Below, piece by piece: positions 62,216 to 63,923 of a stretch of DNA of 63,923 nucleotides (its first letter is position 1; every line of letters begins with the position of its first letter). Made by a program: the position numbers and the translations under genes. Location: the NCBI GenBank assembly GCA_037139415.1, contig JBAXGN010000013.1:1-63923 (forward strand), given 5' to 3'. The notes beneath the pieces were generated by a model. That model worked only from the letters and a program-made list of their open reading frames with translations, had not been told where the DNA came from and did not search any database. Source of the DNA: Verrucomicrobiota bacterium (lineage in GTDB: Bacteria; Verrucomicrobiota; Verrucomicrobiia; Limisphaerales; Fontisphaeraceae).

Positions 62216-63874
62216 TTACGGTTTGACCGTGCGGTAAAATGCTGCCAAAGAGGATGCAGTAGCATCCTGATACTGAATGATGCCGTGGGCGGGTGCCACA
62301 ATGGTGACCACGTTGGTCCAGGGACCGCTCAGTGAGGTGGCACGCTGCACGTAGTATGTGACGCCAGGATCGCCGGCAAAGCCCACGTTGAATCCGCTGG
62401 GTGCCGGATTGATCGCCACCTGATGCCTGATTGGCACTGGCCGGGCGGCTACAAATAATTCGACTTCGGCACTGGCCGTACCGCCCTGACCGTCACTGAT
62501 GACGTAACTGAAACGATCATCGCCGGTGAAACCTGCGCGCGGTGTGTAAACAATCTGGTCCGCTTGAACGAGCACTGAACCTCCATTGGTGCTCAATGCG
62601 ACAACCGATGCCAGGCTCAAGGGATCACCATCGGGATCACTCGCCGCCTTCAGCAGGTTGGTGATGGCAATGTTGACGGAAGCGTTTTGCGGGAGCACCA
62701 CACCAACATTGGTGGCTACCGGTGGATGATTCACCACCACTGCCACGACACTGAGCGTTCCATTAGCGGCCAGGCTGTTGGTATTCCAACCGGTGCCAGA
62801 CCCGAGTATTGGAAGATTTACGTTTACGAACGCCCCGCTGAACGTGCTCGCCTGGAAAAGTTGAAACGTATCGCCTGCTTGCAGCGCCTCACTATTGGTG
62901 GCCAGGGTGAGATTGAGCGTCCCCCCCACCGTCAACGCATTAACGCCAGCAATTCGGTCATTGGTTACCACCCCACCAATTCTGCCAAGGCGCAATGCAG
63001 TCGTCCCGGCTAGGGTCAGGGCGTTACTCACAGCCAGGGTGCTGGGACTGGCACCGTCAATCGTCAATTGGCCACCCGGCTGAATCGCGAGGGGACCGAG
63101 CACCGTGCCCCGGCCCACCAGGGTTTGCCCGGTAACCACACTGTAGCCATTGATCACTCCCGAGACATCGAACGTCGTGCCGGGCGAGAGTGTAATGCCG
63201 GGACTGTTGGAGATGGAATAGGCGTTACTCACCACCAGCGTTCCCGCGCTGATCAGCGTGGTCCCAGTATAGGTGTTAGTGCCAGTGAGCGTGACGATGC
63301 CGGGCAGCAATTTTTTCACTCCGCCCGTACCGCTGATATTGCCAGAGACGGTCAGAGTCGCTCCCGCTGCCGCTCCCAATTGACCGAGACCGCTTGGCAA
63401 AACGATGGGCCCAACCACGTAATTACTGGTGCCGCTGCCCCCCTTGATTTGTCCGCCATCCGCCAATAGCACGCGTTTGTCCAAGGGAAGGGTGTTCTGC
63501 CAAAACTGCACATAGGCATTGGAGTAAATGGTCAACGTGTTGGTGGGATTTCCCAACGAGGAAGTAGTCACTTCAAACCCAAGACCGCCTTCCTTTACTT
63601 CAATGTCGCCCAAGGCAGGGTCCACTTGCGCATAAACCAGGCTGACGAAATTAGGCCCCACCTTGGTCAATTTGTACGGCTGCCCCCCGGTGCCAAACAC
63701 GGCATTGGTCGCGGCGGTGCCACGCACATCCCACCGCTGCGCGCCACCAAAAGTCGCATCGCCCGCCAGCGTGACAAGCTTGGTTGCGTTATTTTGTGCG
63801 TTGGTGGAGTTGTTGACAATGGCTCCTGCTCCGCCGACACCGGCACCGGAAACCGTGATGGCTTCGCGATTAAG
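62216..63874 (-). pseudogene. Autotransporter-repeat surface protein, 5'-truncated
   Basis: The frame is open from the stop at 62216 up to ~63874 with continuous homology to the 39210-46196 protein (LNREAITVSGAGVGG, AQRWDVRGTAATNAVFGTGG, then TLTGTNTYTGTTLISAGTLV). It ends with a cadherin-like unit (DDRFSYVISDGQGGTASAEV) and the domain YYVQRATSLSGPWTNVV ... FYRTVKP. Just upstream of the Leu codon at 63872-63874 homology stops and an in-frame TAA appears, so the 5' part has been lost or displaced. Compared with the intact paralogue, the three Ig-like domains are absent. Without a start, probably non-functional. Confidence 0.8.
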
Positions 63875-63923
63875 TGCTTATCCGCAAATAAAAGTTGCCT
63901 TTTTCGCCGTGCTCTGTCAATTT
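63875..63923. other. Unrelated sequence at the break of the repeat-protein gene
   Basis: The last ~49 bases do not align with the paralogue, although the upstream gene should continue here. They could be the end of an insertion sequence or another rearrangement; too short to identify. Confidence 0.5.

Overview
The window looks like a chromosomal segment of a Verrucomicrobiota bacterium, probably a soil or freshwater Pedosphaera/Limisphaerales-like lineage. This is inferred from family content: giant exported proteins with autotransporter-associated beta-strand repeats, a PEP-CTERM protein, four formylglycine sulfatases, a GH2 beta-galactosidase, PQQ/LamG exported proteins, C39-peptidase/RHS proteins, and dispersed degenerate intergenic repeats. 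No rRNA, tRNA or CRISPR array was recognised. Most genes are on the minus strand.

Left part (1-8 kb) is an eroded accessory region. It holds a tyrosine recombinase that has lost its N-terminal half and abuts an RHS scrap and a repeat (R1). It also holds an RCC1-like exported protein, a frameshifted YgjP-type metallopeptidase remnant, a PEP-CTERM protein with a structured-looking leader, a small lipoprotein plus the 3' scrap of a second copy, a secreted GH2 enzyme, a broken membrane-protein gene, and several repeat families.

Region 7.9-24.6 kb is a tandem pair of polymorphic RHS loci. Each has an exported N-terminal part (TPR-like, C39 peptidase-like, Gly-rich) and an RHS core, separated by the same frameshift in both copies. 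Each ends in a different C-terminal tip (128 and 140 residues) followed at once by a different small putative immunity gene. About 4.2 kb is essentially identical between the copies, while tips and immunity genes are unrelated. R1 follows each immunity gene, and beyond it lie scraps of older RHS genes in two of three cases. A 1739-residue beta-helix/LamG/calcium-repeat protein precedes the pair.

Region 26.0-39.2 kb is a one-strand sulfur island. Its core is a Family 2A (SrpI-like) encapsulin shell gene, followed by a SufS-type cysteine desulfurase carrying a ~150-residue disordered-looking N-terminal extension (the expected cargo-loading domain), a rhodanese membrane protein, serine O-acetyltransferase and cysteine synthase. 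Upstream on the same strand are a FadL-type porin, two YeeE/YedE half-transporters and three sulfatases, one split by a frameshift. The plausible logic is sulfur capture and import, persulfide handling in a nanocompartment, and cysteine synthesis.

Region 39.2-52.0 kb carries giant surface/exported proteins (a 2328-residue beta-strand-repeat protein and a PQQ/LamG protein) and a small family of unknown function. Region 52.5-53.5 kb has two small plus-strand genes, an EF-hand protein with a clear terminator and a DUF2325 protein. Region 53.6-61.7 kb is a complete, tightly overlapping MoxR-Bat (aerotolerance-type) operon with fused batB/batC. The right edge holds a truncated paralogue of the giant repeat protein, broken at about 63,873 by unrelated sequence. 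Three of the large minus-strand units (39-46 kb, 48-52 kb and the Bat operon) share a ~26-base leader motif at a nearly constant distance from a candidate promoter, possibly an unnamed cis-regulatory RNA.
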